This document shows positions 8,616 to 16,531 of a stretch of DNA of 64,000 nt, in pieces (position 1 is the stretch's first letter; each line of letters opens with the position of its first letter). Under the pieces are notes generated by a model. The model searched no databases. It was not told the origin of the DNA and saw only the letters and a list, made by a program, of their open reading frames with translations. The DNA is from Klebsiella pneumoniae. GTDB taxonomy: Bacteria; Myxococcota_A; UBA796; SXON01. The translations under genes and the position numbers were made by a program. The DNA lies in contig CAMAWH010000001.1 of NCBI GenBank assembly GCA_945861635.1, positions 165,048 to 229,047 of the forward strand, given 5' to 3'.

Positions 8616-10210
8616 CGCGACACGACGACGTGCTGGCGCGTGGCAACGTCGGGAAATTGGTCCTGCGTGCCGTCGGGCCACATCACGCTGACACCGACCG
8701 TACCTGCGTCCCCGAGCCCGAAATGCGCGATCGGAGGGCCGCCCGAAGCGAAGCCCTCTCCCCCGGCGGAAATCCATCGGTGCTGTGTCCGATCGCCGGC
8801 CACCACGTCCACTCTCGCCCCGACCGCCTGTCCGGTAAAACCAACCTCCAACCACGCCTGCTCGCCACATCGCGCGTGGTACACACGCGTCGGGCCCAGC
8901 ACATCCCGCTTCACGAGGTCCAACCACCCATCCCGGTCAAGGTCTACCGCGAGCAGACCCCGCTCCGTGCCCGCATCGGCGACGCCCCAAGCATCGGCCT
9001 CCTCGTCGAAACTTCCATTCGCGGCCTGAACAAAAAGGGCATCGCGTTGGGCAAGCGGATTGCCGAGGCCCAACTCTGCGTGCAACTGCTCGCGAATTTC
9101 CGCCGGCATTTGTAACGCGCCGAATGCGACGGGGACATCGAGATCACCGTCATTATCGAGGTCGGCGAGCACGGTGCCCCATGCGACGTGTCGATCCTCG
9201 CCCACCGGCATGAACCCGCGCGCCGCGGCAGCGTCGAACCAACCACCGGGGCTGCTGATCTGGAGGGCGAGCTGATCCCAACTGCTGATGGCAAAGTCCG
9301 GAACGGCGTCATCATTCAGATCGCCGACGCCGAGGCCCATTCCATACATTGCGAGGTTGAACCCCACCTCTGCGCTGACATCCACAAAAGCCGATCCCGT
9401 CCAACGGAGCGCGAGATTCGGCACCGCAAACGGTCCGAAGTCATTGACGACGAACAGTAGCGGGGCCCCCGAGGCGTCTGGGTACCAACCGGCGGCCAAC
9501 GTGTAGGCCGGACCGAGCAGAGAATCCGGCAATAGTGTGGAAACATCCTCAAACGTTCCATCTCCTCGGTTACGGTACAGTGCGTCCGGATGGCCCAACG
9601 GCATCCGCCCAGCGACCATGCCGTCGGCAAGCTCGTGGCCTTCGTAGTGCGCGTACGCGAACAGATCGAGATCACCGTCCGCGTCGTAGTCCGAAAACGT
9701 CCCGCCGATACCATGCCACGCCTGCCCTGCCACGCCAGCATCGGATTCGGAAAACACGCCACCGTCGTTGGTCCAGATCTGTTGGTCGCCGCCCTGATCT
9801 GCGACGAAGAGGTCGAAATCGCCGTCCCCATCGACATCGGCGGTGGAAGCACCGGTGGACCGATCGTCGAGGCGGCCCGCGGCGGGGAGGCGATCGTCCG
9901 CGTTTACCAACCCATCGGCGCTGCCGACGTAGAGCTGGTCCGGACCCGTGTTCGGCAAGAACAGGTCCAAAAAGCCGTCCGCGTCGAAGTCACCCACCGC
10001 CATTCCGCCGCCGTCGTATTGACCTCCCTCCGCGGGCTCCCCCGGCACAATCTCGCCGGGAAGCTCGACGCTATCGAAGCGAGCGAGGGCGCGCTCGTCG
10101 GGAGCGACGCATTCCACGACCCCGAATTCAACGAGCATCGCGGATGCAGAATCGCCCGCGGGCGGCGTGGCGGCCGGCGGCACACATCCGAGCAAAAGCC
10201 ACACCATCAC
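8612..10210 (-). CDS. CRTAC1-type lipoprotein (FG-GAP + ASPIC/UnbV)
   Basis: 532 residues, starting at GTG 10210 or ATG 10207. The signal sequence is MVWLLLGC, a lipobox with acylatable Cys. FG-GAP/VCBS repeats (GDFDADGFLDLF, DVDGDGDFDLFV, DYDADGDLDLF, DLDNDGDLDVP) fill residues ~70-440. The last ~90 residues form an ASPIC/UnbV domain (VGARVDVVAGDRTQHRWISAG, VSVMWPDGTQDQFPDV). This architecture matches the CRTAC1 family of secreted calcium-binding proteins. It leads the operon: TATGAT sits 5 bases upstream of the GTG with no clear Shine-Dalgarno site at the usual distance. Confidence 0.87.
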   Translation of the reverse strand: MMVWLLLGCVPPAATPPAGDSASAMLVEFGVVECVAPDERALARFDSVELPGEIVPGEPAEGGQYDGGGMAVGDFDADGFLDLFLPNTGPDQLYVGSADGLVNADDRLPAAGRLDDRSTGASTADVDGDGDFDLFVADQGGDQQIWTNDGGVFSESDAGVAGQAWHGIGGTFSDYDADGDLDLFAYAHYEGHELADGMVAGRMPLGHPDALYRNRGDGTFEDVSTLLPDSLLGPAYTLAAGWYPDASGAPLLFVVNDFGPFAVPNLALRWTGSAFVDVSAEVGFNLAMYGMGLGVGDLNDDAVPDFAISSWDQLALQISSPGGWFDAAAARGFMPVGEDRHVAWGTVLADLDNDGDLDVPVAFGALQMPAEIREQLHAELGLGNPLAQRDALFVQAANGSFDEEADAWGVADAGTERGLLAVDLDRDGWLDLVKRDVLGPTRVYHARCGEQAWLEVGFTGQAVGARVDVVAGDRTQHRWISAGGEGFASGGPPIAHFGLGDAGTVGVSVMWPDGTQDQFPDVATRQHVVVSR

Positions 10211-10215
10211 TGCGC

Positions 10216-10221
10216 ATCATA
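10216..10221 (-). promoter_or_regulatory. Candidate -10 (TATGAT) for the secreted-protein operon
   Basis: Read on the minus strand, TATGAT lies 5 bases before GTG 10210 and 8 bases before ATG 10207. This close spacing fits a leaderless transcript of the CRTAC1 gene. No good -35 hexamer is visible 17 bases further up. The divergent plus-strand promoter begins about 45 bases away. Confidence 0.5.
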
Positions 10222-10263
10222 TCCGCTCCCTTACGATGCGGGTGGGAAACGGGGAGCGCGAGG

Positions 10264-10269
10264 TATGTT
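10264..10269 (+). promoter_or_regulatory. Candidate -10 (TATGTT) of the small lipoprotein gene
   Basis: TATGTT is followed by 15 bases containing GGGGAGAGG and then ATC 10285. The layout matches base for base in spacing the promoter-like TACGTT (10693-10698), 15 bases ahead of the htrA ATG 10714. Confidence 0.45.
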
Positions 10270-10284
10270 GGGGGAGAGGTTCCC

Positions 10285-10635
10285 ATCCGCCCATCGGTCC
10301 GAACATTCGTGCCGCTCGTTTTCGCGTGGGCCACGCTCGCGGGCGGCTGCGGCACGGGCGAGGTGTGCGCAGGTGTTGCCGGGGTGCCGCGCGAGCAGTG
10401 TCTGGCGGACATCGCAATGAAGGTTCCACCTACGCAAATTCCCGCCCTGCTCGTGGCTTTGGACGCGATTCAGGACCCCATCGTTCGGGACGCGACCGTG
10501 CTCGGCTATGTCGAGGCTCACGGCGCCGCCATCAGCCGTCCCGACGGACTGAAGCTGTGCCAGCTCACGACGGGCTGGGCGAAGGGTCCGTGCGATCGCA
10601 CGCTGCAGTCTCCGCACCTTCACCGCACGCCGTAA
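10285..10635 (+). CDS. Small Cys-rich lipoprotein, possibly with an ATC start
   Basis: 116 residues if read from ATC 10285, giving MRPSVRTFVPLVFAWATLAGGC, a textbook lipoprotein signal with lipobox LAGGC. GGGGAGAGG sits 5 bases upstream of that ATC. The only conventional in-frame start is GTG 10309, which has no ribosome site and would leave a truncated signal. The mature part has further Cys residues (EVCAGVAG, REQC, KLCQL, GPCDR) and no family I recognise. It is upstream of and co-directional with the HtrA gene. Start choice is uncertain; see the findings. Confidence 0.6.
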   Translation: MRPSVRTFVPLVFAWATLAGGCGTGEVCAGVAGVPREQCLADIAMKVPPTQIPALLVALDAIQDPIVRDATVLGYVEAHGAAISRPDGLKLCQLTTGWAKGPCDRTLQSPHLHRTP

Positions 10636-10692
10636 CGGCCCGCCAACATCACGTTGCAAACCTGCGGTTGACGAGGTGGCGGGCGGCCGCGG

Positions 10693-10698
10693 TACGTT
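10693..10698 (+). promoter_or_regulatory. Candidate -10 (TACGTT) of degP
   Basis: TACGTT followed by GACC, a GGGAGGG ribosome site and ATG 10714, 15 bases from hexamer to start. The same arrangement precedes the small lipoprotein gene at 10285. Confidence 0.45.
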
Positions 10699-10713
10699 GA
10701 CCGGGAGGGTTCC

Positions 10714-12021
10714 ATGCGCCGCGTTGTCATCGCTCTACTCGCCGCCGTCCCGGTGCACGGCTTCGCCGCGCTCCCGGACGGGTACGCGCCGCCCGCCAGT
10801 CTCGCGCCGCTGATCAATACTCTGCAACCAGCCGTTGTAAACATTTCCGTGACCACGGACGTCCCGGCAAGGGACATGAGCCCGTTTCCGTGGCCGATGC
10901 CCCTCCCCCCCAGCATGTCCGAGCCGCATGAAGTGAAGGGAGAAGGCTCGGGATTCATCCTCTCCGCCGATGGCTACATCCTGACCAACAACCACGTCGT
11001 CGACAACGCCAAAGAGGTGAAGGTCACCCTCAGTGACGACCGCGTGTTCATCGCCCGGGTGATTGGGACGGACGAACGCACGGATATCGCGCTCGTGAAA
11101 ATCGATTCGAAGGAGGCTCTTCCTCATGTTTCTCTGGGAAGCTCTCGGGACGCCGAGGTCGGGGACTTCGTGATCGTGATTGGGCAGCCTTTTGGGCTCT
11201 CGCATACGGTCACCAGCGGAATTATTTCGGCGAAAGGCCGGGTCATCGGCGCCGGCCCTTTCGACGACTTCATTCAGACGGATGCCAGCATCAATCCCGG
11301 CAACTCTGGCGGTCCCCTCTACAATGCCAGCGGAGAAGTGATCGGCATCAACGCGGCGATCAGTGCAAACGGACAGGGCATCGGTTTCGCGGTGCCGATC
11401 GACATGGTGAAGCCGATGATCGAGGAGTTGCGCACGACGGGAAGGGTGGCACGGGGCTGGATGGGCGTGCAACTCGCCGACCTTGACAAGGACGGCGCGG
11501 CCCAGCTTGGCGCGCCTACGGGGGGCGTCGCGGTGTCGCATGTCGGCCCCGACGTGCCCGGCCAGAAAGCCGGACTCGGTCCCGGAGACGTCATCACCGC
11601 GGTGGACGGAATGCCTGTCAAAGCTCCGGAAGATGTCATTCGAGCCATCGGAATGCATCGCCCCGGAGACAAAGTGAAGTTGGACGTTCTGCATGAGGGC
11701 AAGCCAAAAATCATCGAGGTCACGTTGGGGGAACGCCCGGTTGAGAAAGTGCTGGCGGCGTCTGCCCAACCGGCGCCGGTCCAGGACGGACTGAAGAAGA
11801 TCGGAATTACGCTGGATGGAACGAAGGTGATCAGCGTCGCCGAGGGCAGTCCTGCCGCCGGAAAGCTGCGCGCCGGCGACGTCGTCGTCCAGGTCGGGAG
11901 CCTCAAGGTAAAAACCGCTGGAGAGCTTATGAAAGCGCTTGCCGAGGCCCGCGGGTTCGTCACCCTGTTCGTGACCCGAGACGGCGCGATGGTGTTCGTT
12001 CCGCTGCGATTCAGCGAATAG
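10714..12021 (+). CDS. degP: HtrA/DegP-type periplasmic serine protease with two PDZ domains
   Basis: 435 residues with a signal peptide (MRRVVIALLAAVPVHGFA). The trypsin-like triad is His94 (NNHVVD), Asp124 (RTDIALVKI) and Ser198 (NPGNSGGPL). PDZ1 starts about residue 245 (RGWMGVQLADL) and PDZ2 about residue 345 (ITLDGTKVISVAEGSPAAGKL). It degrades or refolds damaged envelope proteins. The ATG follows GGGAGG, and TACGTT at 10693 is a plausible -10. A small gene of unknown function starts 10 bases after its stop. The length and domain order are those of DegP/DegQ. Confidence 0.93.
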   Translation: MRRVVIALLAAVPVHGFAALPDGYAPPASLAPLINTLQPAVVNISVTTDVPARDMSPFPWPMPLPPSMSEPHEVKGEGSGFILSADGYILTNNHVVDNAKEVKVTLSDDRVFIARVIGTDERTDIALVKIDSKEALPHVSLGSSRDAEVGDFVIVIGQPFGLSHTVTSGIISAKGRVIGAGPFDDFIQTDASINPGNSGGPLYNASGEVIGINAAISANGQGIGFAVPIDMVKPMIEELRTTGRVARGWMGVQLADLDKDGAAQLGAPTGGVAVSHVGPDVPGQKAGLGPGDVITAVDGMPVKAPEDVIRAIGMHRPGDKVKLDVLHEGKPKIIEVTLGERPVEKVLAASAQPAPVQDGLKKIGITLDGTKVISVAEGSPAAGKLRAGDVVVQVGSLKVKTAGELMKALAEARGFVTLFVTRDGAMVFVPLRFSE

Positions 12022-12031
12022 ACTCCGAAGA

Positions 12032-12784
12032 ATGGATGACCTCGCCCGGGGCTGGAGAGCGCGTCAGGGCGCACGGTGGCGCCCACGGAGCGCCGTCGTT
12101 CTGGCGGTGATCATCGCCGGAATCTGGGCCGCGCATGTGCAATCCGACGCGGACAGCGGCCGCGCGCGCCGCGCGACGGTCCTCATCGCGCCCATCCCTG
12201 GGATGATCTCTGTTCAACGCAGGGTATTAATGGGCGATGAGCCAGCCGCGGTAGCATTGGTCGCGGCCCGCGCCGAACATCCACTCGGCAAGATGAAGCC
12301 GGCCGAACTTCTGGCGCTCGCCGCGGCTACCGGCACTCTGCTCGGCTTGCCGCCCGACGGTGAGCACCGCGATCCTGCGGATCTCCTCGCCGGTCAGGAA
12401 ACGCTTCGGCTTGCGATGGTTGCGTCGTGTGCCGATTGCGCGCCCGCGGCAGCGAACATGGTAGGCGCGATCGACGCTTTTGGCGCGCGGCCGACGTCAG
12501 CCGCCGTCGTCGCGGAGGCGATGGCGCGCGGCAGCGCACCCGGTGTGGATGCTTCGCCTCCGCTCGGGGAGGTCGGCGTCGCGATTCGCCGTGGAGGTAC
12601 CCCGATATTGGACACGTGGACGACGCCCGGGGTCGCTGGATTCGCCGCATTGGAAGCCGCGCGCGCGGGCCGTGTCGATCTCGCCGCCGCGATTCGGGGC
12701 GTCGCGCGGGGCGAGGGCGGCGTTGGCCCCGCTGACCGCCTCGCCGCCGACGCTGCCCTTTCACGGATGGGGGCGGCGCGTTGA
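12032..12784 (+). CDS. Hypothetical membrane-anchored Ala-rich protein
   Basis: 250 residues. One N-terminal transmembrane segment (SAVVLAVIIAGIWAAHV, residues ~20-36) follows an Arg-rich start, so the protein is probably a type II membrane protein with a periplasmic Ala-rich helical domain. A CADC motif lies near residue 133. I recognise no family. It begins 10 bases after degP and is likely co-transcribed with it. The ATG has only a weak purine-rich site (GAAGA). Confidence 0.6.
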   Translation: MDDLARGWRARQGARWRPRSAVVLAVIIAGIWAAHVQSDADSGRARRATVLIAPIPGMISVQRRVLMGDEPAAVALVAARAEHPLGKMKPAELLALAAATGTLLGLPPDGEHRDPADLLAGQETLRLAMVASCADCAPAAANMVGAIDAFGARPTSAAVVAEAMARGSAPGVDASPPLGEVGVAIRRGGTPILDTWTTPGVAGFAALEAARAGRVDLAAAIRGVARGEGGVGPADRLAADAALSRMGAAR

Positions 12785-12795
12785 CCGTGTGCGGC

Positions 12796-12801
12796 TATAC
12801 T
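12796..12801 (+). promoter_or_regulatory. Candidate -10 (TATACT) of the radical SAM gene
   Basis: TATACT, the closest match to the sigma70 consensus on this stretch, lies 26 bases before GTG 12828. Between them are a GGGAG ribosome site and a five-codon ORF whose stop overlaps the GTG. Confidence 0.45.
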
Positions 12802-12813
12802 GGGAGCGAGGGC

Positions 12814-12831
12814 ATGCGCGACTCCTTGTGA
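12814..12831 (+). CDS. Five-codon leader ORF (MRDSL) coupled to the radical SAM gene
   Basis: ATG CGC GAC TCC TTG TGA follows GGGAG with 7 bases spacing. Its TGA (12829-12831) overlaps the GTG start of the radical SAM gene as GTGA, the same overlap this genome uses for coupled genes. It may load ribosomes onto a gene whose own start lacks a Shine-Dalgarno site. Chance cannot be excluded for so short an ORF. Confidence 0.4.
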   Translation: MRDSL

Positions 12832-14258
12832 AGATCCTTCTTCTCAACCCGTCGATCCGGGCCGCCCAGTTTGGTCGGTTCGCCGCCCTCCTCGAACCGA
12901 TGCCGTGCATCGGCATCGCCTACGTCGCCACCTTCCTTGCGCGCGCTGGTCACGACGTGCGAGTGTACGATGACTTCGCGGTTCGCGGCGGACATGCTGG
13001 GGTTCTCGCCGCTTTGGAGCGTTTTCGCCCCGATGCGTTCGGCGTTTCCGTCCTGACACCCGTCGCGACCGACTGCAAGCAGCTCCTCCGGCAGGTGCGG
13101 ACGCGTTGCTCGGGCTTGCGCGTCTTCGCCGGCAACATCCACGCCGACCTCTTTCCCGATGAGTTTCTGGCGGACGGGATGGTGGATGCCATCATCCATG
13201 GCGAAGCCGAACAGACCACGGTCGATCTCGTCGCCGCATGGGAGCGCGGGGAGTCCGGGGCCGGCGTGCCGGGTGTCACGGTCGCAGGGAGTCCGGGGAA
13301 GGCGCGGGCGCTGGAAACCGACCTCGACGCCTACCCTTTTCCGGATTGGGGCCTTTTGCCGTACACGCGCTACGGGCTGCTCCCGCTCGGAACGATCCAG
13401 AAGCCGATCGTCGCCGTTGCGGCAAGCCGGGGCTGCCCATTTCACTGCACGTACTGTGCGCTGGAAAATCAAGGAAAAATCTATAGAAAACGTTCGATTT
13501 CCAACGTTTGCGATGAGATCGAATGGGACGTCCACCAGTTCGGCGTCAAGCAGATCGGCTTCATGGATCCTATCTTTCCGATGGGCCGGAAGCACGCGAT
13601 TGAGTTTTCGCAGGAAATGATCCGGCGTGGCCTGCACGAGAAGGTGGTGTGGCTTTCTGAACTTCGCACCGATGTCGTTGACCGTGAGGCGCTGGAGTGG
13701 CTCCAAAAATCCGGCTGCCGTCGCCTGGTTTTCGGAATCGAGTCGGGGGTGGACAGCCTTCTCAAGACGGTGCACAAGCAGAACAACGTCGATCGAAGCC
13801 GAGAAACGATTCGTCACTGCCGAGAGGTAGGAATCACGACCGTTGGCCTGTTCATGATCGGGATGCCCGGCGAAACACCTTCGCAAACGCAGGAAACGAT
13901 CGAGTACGCCTGTAGCCTCGACCTGGATTTCGCCAAATTTGCGATCACCGTGCCGTTTCCCGGCAGCGAACTGTACGTGCAAATGGTTAGAGATGGCCGA
14001 TTGAACCGAACCGACTGGGAAAACTACACGACCTTCAACCCCGATCTCGAAAGGATCGTCGTCGCGAGTGAGGTGCAGTCACCGGCGCAGCTGCTCGAAT
14101 CGCTCCGTGAAGCCACGTACCGCTTCTACATGCGCCCCCGCATGATTGCGCGGCAGCTGTTCAAGATTCGTTCGGTGGATGCCCGCCAGATGGCATCGGG
14201 CCTCTGGAGTGTGATGCCGGACCTGTCCCGGTTTCGCGGGGCAGCCGGAATCGGATAA
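12828..14258 (+). CDS. B12-binding-domain radical SAM protein
   Basis: 476 residues from GTG 12828, giving the family-typical N-terminus MKILLLNPS. Residues ~1-150 form a cobalamin-binding-like Rossmann domain (GNIHADLFPDEFL, IIHGEAEQT). The radical SAM core has the 4Fe-4S motif Cys203-x3-Cys207-x2-Cys210 (CPFHCTYC), then GIESGVDSLL and GMPGETPSQT. This is class B radical SAM architecture, as in HpnP/HpnR-type lipid enzymes and many methyltransferases; the substrate is unknown. The next gene, 10 bases downstream, is a fatty-acid-hydroxylase-like protein, so lipid modification is a reasonable inference. Confidence 0.88.
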   Translation: MKILLLNPSIRAAQFGRFAALLEPMPCIGIAYVATFLARAGHDVRVYDDFAVRGGHAGVLAALERFRPDAFGVSVLTPVATDCKQLLRQVRTRCSGLRVFAGNIHADLFPDEFLADGMVDAIIHGEAEQTTVDLVAAWERGESGAGVPGVTVAGSPGKARALETDLDAYPFPDWGLLPYTRYGLLPLGTIQKPIVAVAASRGCPFHCTYCALENQGKIYRKRSISNVCDEIEWDVHQFGVKQIGFMDPIFPMGRKHAIEFSQEMIRRGLHEKVVWLSELRTDVVDREALEWLQKSGCRRLVFGIESGVDSLLKTVHKQNNVDRSRETIRHCREVGITTVGLFMIGMPGETPSQTQETIEYACSLDLDFAKFAITVPFPGSELYVQMVRDGRLNRTDWENYTTFNPDLERIVVASEVQSPAQLLESLREATYRFYMRPRMIARQLFKIRSVDARQMASGLWSVMPDLSRFRGAAGIG

Positions 14259-14268
14259 GCGGCGCGGC

Positions 14269-14805
14269 ATGATCGGAATCCCGCTCGCCCTGGTCAGCTC
14301 CGGTCTCACGGAATGGTGGATCCACAAGCATATCCTGCATGGTCAGGGCAAATCGAAGGCGTCGTTCTGGTCGTTCCACTTCCACGAACACCATTCCGCA
14401 GCGCGTCGCAACAACATGATCGACGAGGACTACCTCCGGTCCCCCTTTCGTTGGAACGCCCAGGGCAAAGAGGTGCTTGGCCTCTGCATGATCGGCGTGC
14501 CGATGGTCGCCCTCGCCCCGTTCATGCCGTTCTTCTCAGCGACGGCCGTGTTCATGGGCCTGCGGTACTACCGGCTGCACAAGCGCGCCCACCTCGACGC
14601 GGACTGGGCGCGTGAGCATCTGCCGTGGCACTACGACCACCACATGGGCGTCAATCAGGATTCCAACTGGGGCGTGACCGTCGAGTGGCCCGATCGCCTT
14701 TTGGGCACGCGGGAAAAATACGTCGGCACCGAACGCGAGGCCAAGGATTTGACACGCCGCCGTGCAAAGCTTGAACGGGACAAGGGAATTCGCTCGGGCG
14801 CGTGA
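14269..14805 (+). CDS. Fatty acid hydroxylase/sterol desaturase-like di-iron protein
   Basis: 178 residues with the spaced His clusters of the superfamily: HKHILHG (19-25), HFHEHH (37-42), HKRAH (104-108) and HYDHH (121-125), plus two or three hydrophobic stretches (IGIPLALVSSGLTEW, MIGVPMVALAPFMPFF). These would ligate a di-iron centre at the membrane. The Lys/Arg-rich C-terminus is probably cytosolic. It follows the radical SAM gene by 10 bases. Shorter than sterol desaturases (~250), it is closer in size to beta-carotene-hydroxylase-like members. Substrate unknown. Confidence 0.75.
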   Translation: MIGIPLALVSSGLTEWWIHKHILHGQGKSKASFWSFHFHEHHSAARRNNMIDEDYLRSPFRWNAQGKEVLGLCMIGVPMVALAPFMPFFSATAVFMGLRYYRLHKRAHLDADWAREHLPWHYDHHMGVNQDSNWGVTVEWPDRLLGTREKYVGTEREAKDLTRRRAKLERDKGIRSGA

Positions 14806-14812
14806 CGCGGCC

Positions 14813-14840
14813 TTGACGGGTCGGGTTGCCGGGCTAAACG
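14813..14840 (+). promoter_or_regulatory. Candidate sigma70 promoter (TTGACG-16-TAAACG)
   Basis: TTGACG at 14813-14818, a 16-base spacer and TAAACG at 14835-14840 lie 20 bases ahead of ATG 14861 of the parvulin lipoprotein gene, just after the preceding stop. This supports a separate transcription unit for the parvulin, reductase and esterase genes. Confidence 0.45.
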
Positions 14841-14860
14841 GGCGCGCTTTCGAGGTCGCC

Positions 14861-15763
14861 ATGTTCTCGCTCGTCCTGACCCTCCTCCTTGCCTGTGATC
14901 CCCCGCCGCCGCCGGTTCCCGGCGAGATCGAACGTACAGGAGAGGTGCTGACGCTCGTCAACGGGCAAAACGTCACACAGGGCATGCTGGACGCCGCCCT
15001 AAAGCAGCTACCGGCAAACGTGCGCGATCAGGTGGTTGCCCGCGGCCAGCTCGATCAGGTCAAGGAACAAATGATCATCGGTGAACTGCTTTATCAGGAA
15101 GCGCTGAAACAGAAAATCAACGAGAAGCCGGAGGTCAAGACGGGCTTGGCAATGGCGGCGCGGAACGCCCTTGCCAGTGCGCTGCTGGATCAGACCATCG
15201 AAGCGCGCTCCACGGATGACGCGATCAAGAAATATTATGATGAGCATCTTGTACAGTTTGCACGCCCGCAAGTCAAGGCCCGCCACATCCTCGTCAAGGA
15301 GAAGGCCGAGGCGGAAGCCATTCTCGCGGACCTGAAGGCCGGCGGAGATTTCGCCAAACTCGCCATCGAGAAAAGCACGGACAAAGGCAGCGGCAAAGAC
15401 GGCGGAGAGCTGGGCTGGTTTGAAAAGCAGAAAATGGTCCCAGAATTCGCGGCCGCGGCGTTTGCGGCGGCGGCGGGTGACACCGTCGGGCCAATCGAGA
15501 CGAAATACGGGTTCCACATCATCAACGTCGAAGAGAAGCGGGAAAGCGTGCCGCTCGACGAGGCGGCGAAGTCCATCAAGGACAAACTGCGCAATGAAAT
15601 CGTCCAGGCCTACATCGACGAGTTGAAGAAAGCGGCGACGATCACGACGCCGACGGCCACAGGCGATGGGAAGGCCGCAGGCGATGGGCTCGGCGGCGCA
15701 ACCGTCGCCCCGGCGGCGCTCCAGACCGACGGAAAGGCCAGCACACCGGACGCGCCGAAGTAA
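14861..15763 (+). CDS. Parvulin-type peptidyl-prolyl isomerase lipoprotein
   Basis: 300 residues from ATG 14861, preceded by GAGG at 6 bases; the signal MFSLVLTLLLAC is a lipobox. A SurA/PrsA-like N-terminal helical region precedes the parvulin domain at about residues 145-235 (VKARHILVKEKAEAEAIL, GGELGWFEKQKMVPEFAAAAF, YGFHIINVEEKRE). The C-terminus is a Gly/Ala/Thr-rich tail. It is expected to assist folding of exported or outer-membrane proteins. The next gene starts 3 bases after its stop. Confidence 0.88.
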   Translation: MFSLVLTLLLACDPPPPPVPGEIERTGEVLTLVNGQNVTQGMLDAALKQLPANVRDQVVARGQLDQVKEQMIIGELLYQEALKQKINEKPEVKTGLAMAARNALASALLDQTIEARSTDDAIKKYYDEHLVQFARPQVKARHILVKEKAEAEAILADLKAGGDFAKLAIEKSTDKGSGKDGGELGWFEKQKMVPEFAAAAFAAAAGDTVGPIETKYGFHIINVEEKRESVPLDEAAKSIKDKLRNEIVQAYIDELKKAATITTPTATGDGKAAGDGLGGATVAPAALQTDGKASTPDAPK

Positions 15764-15766
15764 GTC

Positions 15767-16531
15767 ATGTGGGCGGTCATCCTCGGCGCTTCCTCCGGGT
15801 TCGGCGCCGCCGCCGCCCGCGCTTTTGCCCGTGAGGGCTACAACATCGTCGGGGTTCACCTCGATCGCCGGAACACACAGTCCGCAGTGGATGCGCTCGC
15901 CGCCGACGTCCGTGCCTCCGGTCGCCAACTCCGCTTGTTCAACATCAACGCCGCGGATGACGAGCGCCGCGCAGAAGTCATCGCCGCCATGCAGGCGGAC
16001 ATTCCGACGGGGGGCGTGCGGGTTCTCCTCCATTCGCTTGCGTTTGGCACGCTGGCGCCGCTGGTCGGCGGCAAGGCGGTGACGCGGAAGCAGCTCGAAA
16101 TGACGGTCGATGTGATGGGAAACTCGCTCGTGTATTGGACCCAGGATCTGGTTTCGACGGGCCTGATCGGGCAAGGCGGGCGGATTTTCGCGATGACGTC
16201 GTCGGGGTCCCACATGGCCTGGACGAGCTACGGCCCTGTTAGCGCCGCAAAATCCGCCTTGGAGGCGCACTGTCGACAGCTCGCCGTCGAACTGGCGCCG
16301 CTCGGCATCACAACAAACGCCGTGCTCGCGGGCGTCACGCGCACCGCGGCGCTGGACAAGATCCCAGGCAGCGAGGCGCTGATCGAGAAGGCCATCGCGC
16401 GGAATCCGCACAAGCGGCTCACGACGCCGGACGACGTGGCGGCATGTCTCGTGGACCTGGCGCGGCCCGGCACGCATTGGCTGAACGGTAACGTTCTGCG
16501 TATCGATGGGGGCGAGGATATCTCTGGATGA
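15767..16531 (+). CDS. Enoyl-ACP reductase-like SDR (FabL type)
   Basis: 254 residues. N-terminal cofactor motif GASSGFGAAAARAFA. The catalytic residues appear as Tyr-x6-Lys (YGPVSAAK) rather than the classical Tyr-x3-Lys, which is the spacing of FabI/FabL enoyl-ACP reductases. SSGSHMAWTSYGPVSAAKSALE resembles the Bacillus FabL site. The likely role is the last reduction step of fatty acid elongation. It overlaps the downstream esterase gene by ATGA, so the two are translationally coupled. A non-FAS reductase cannot be excluded. Confidence 0.78.
   Translation: MWAVILGASSGFGAAAARAFAREGYNIVGVHLDRRNTQSAVDALAADVRASGRQLRLFNINAADDERRAEVIAAMQADIPTGGVRVLLHSLAFGTLAPLVGGKAVTRKQLEMTVDVMGNSLVYWTQDLVSTGLIGQGGRIFAMTSSGSHMAWTSYGPVSAAKSALEAHCRQLAVELAPLGITTNAVLAGVTRTAALDKIPGSEALIEKAIARNPHKRLTTPDDVAACLVDLARPGTHWLNGNVLRIDGGEDISG

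Noticed and set aside
12795..13982. 395-codon minus-strand frame across the radical SAM gene
   Set aside because: Shadow; the plus strand carries the CxxxCxxC motif.
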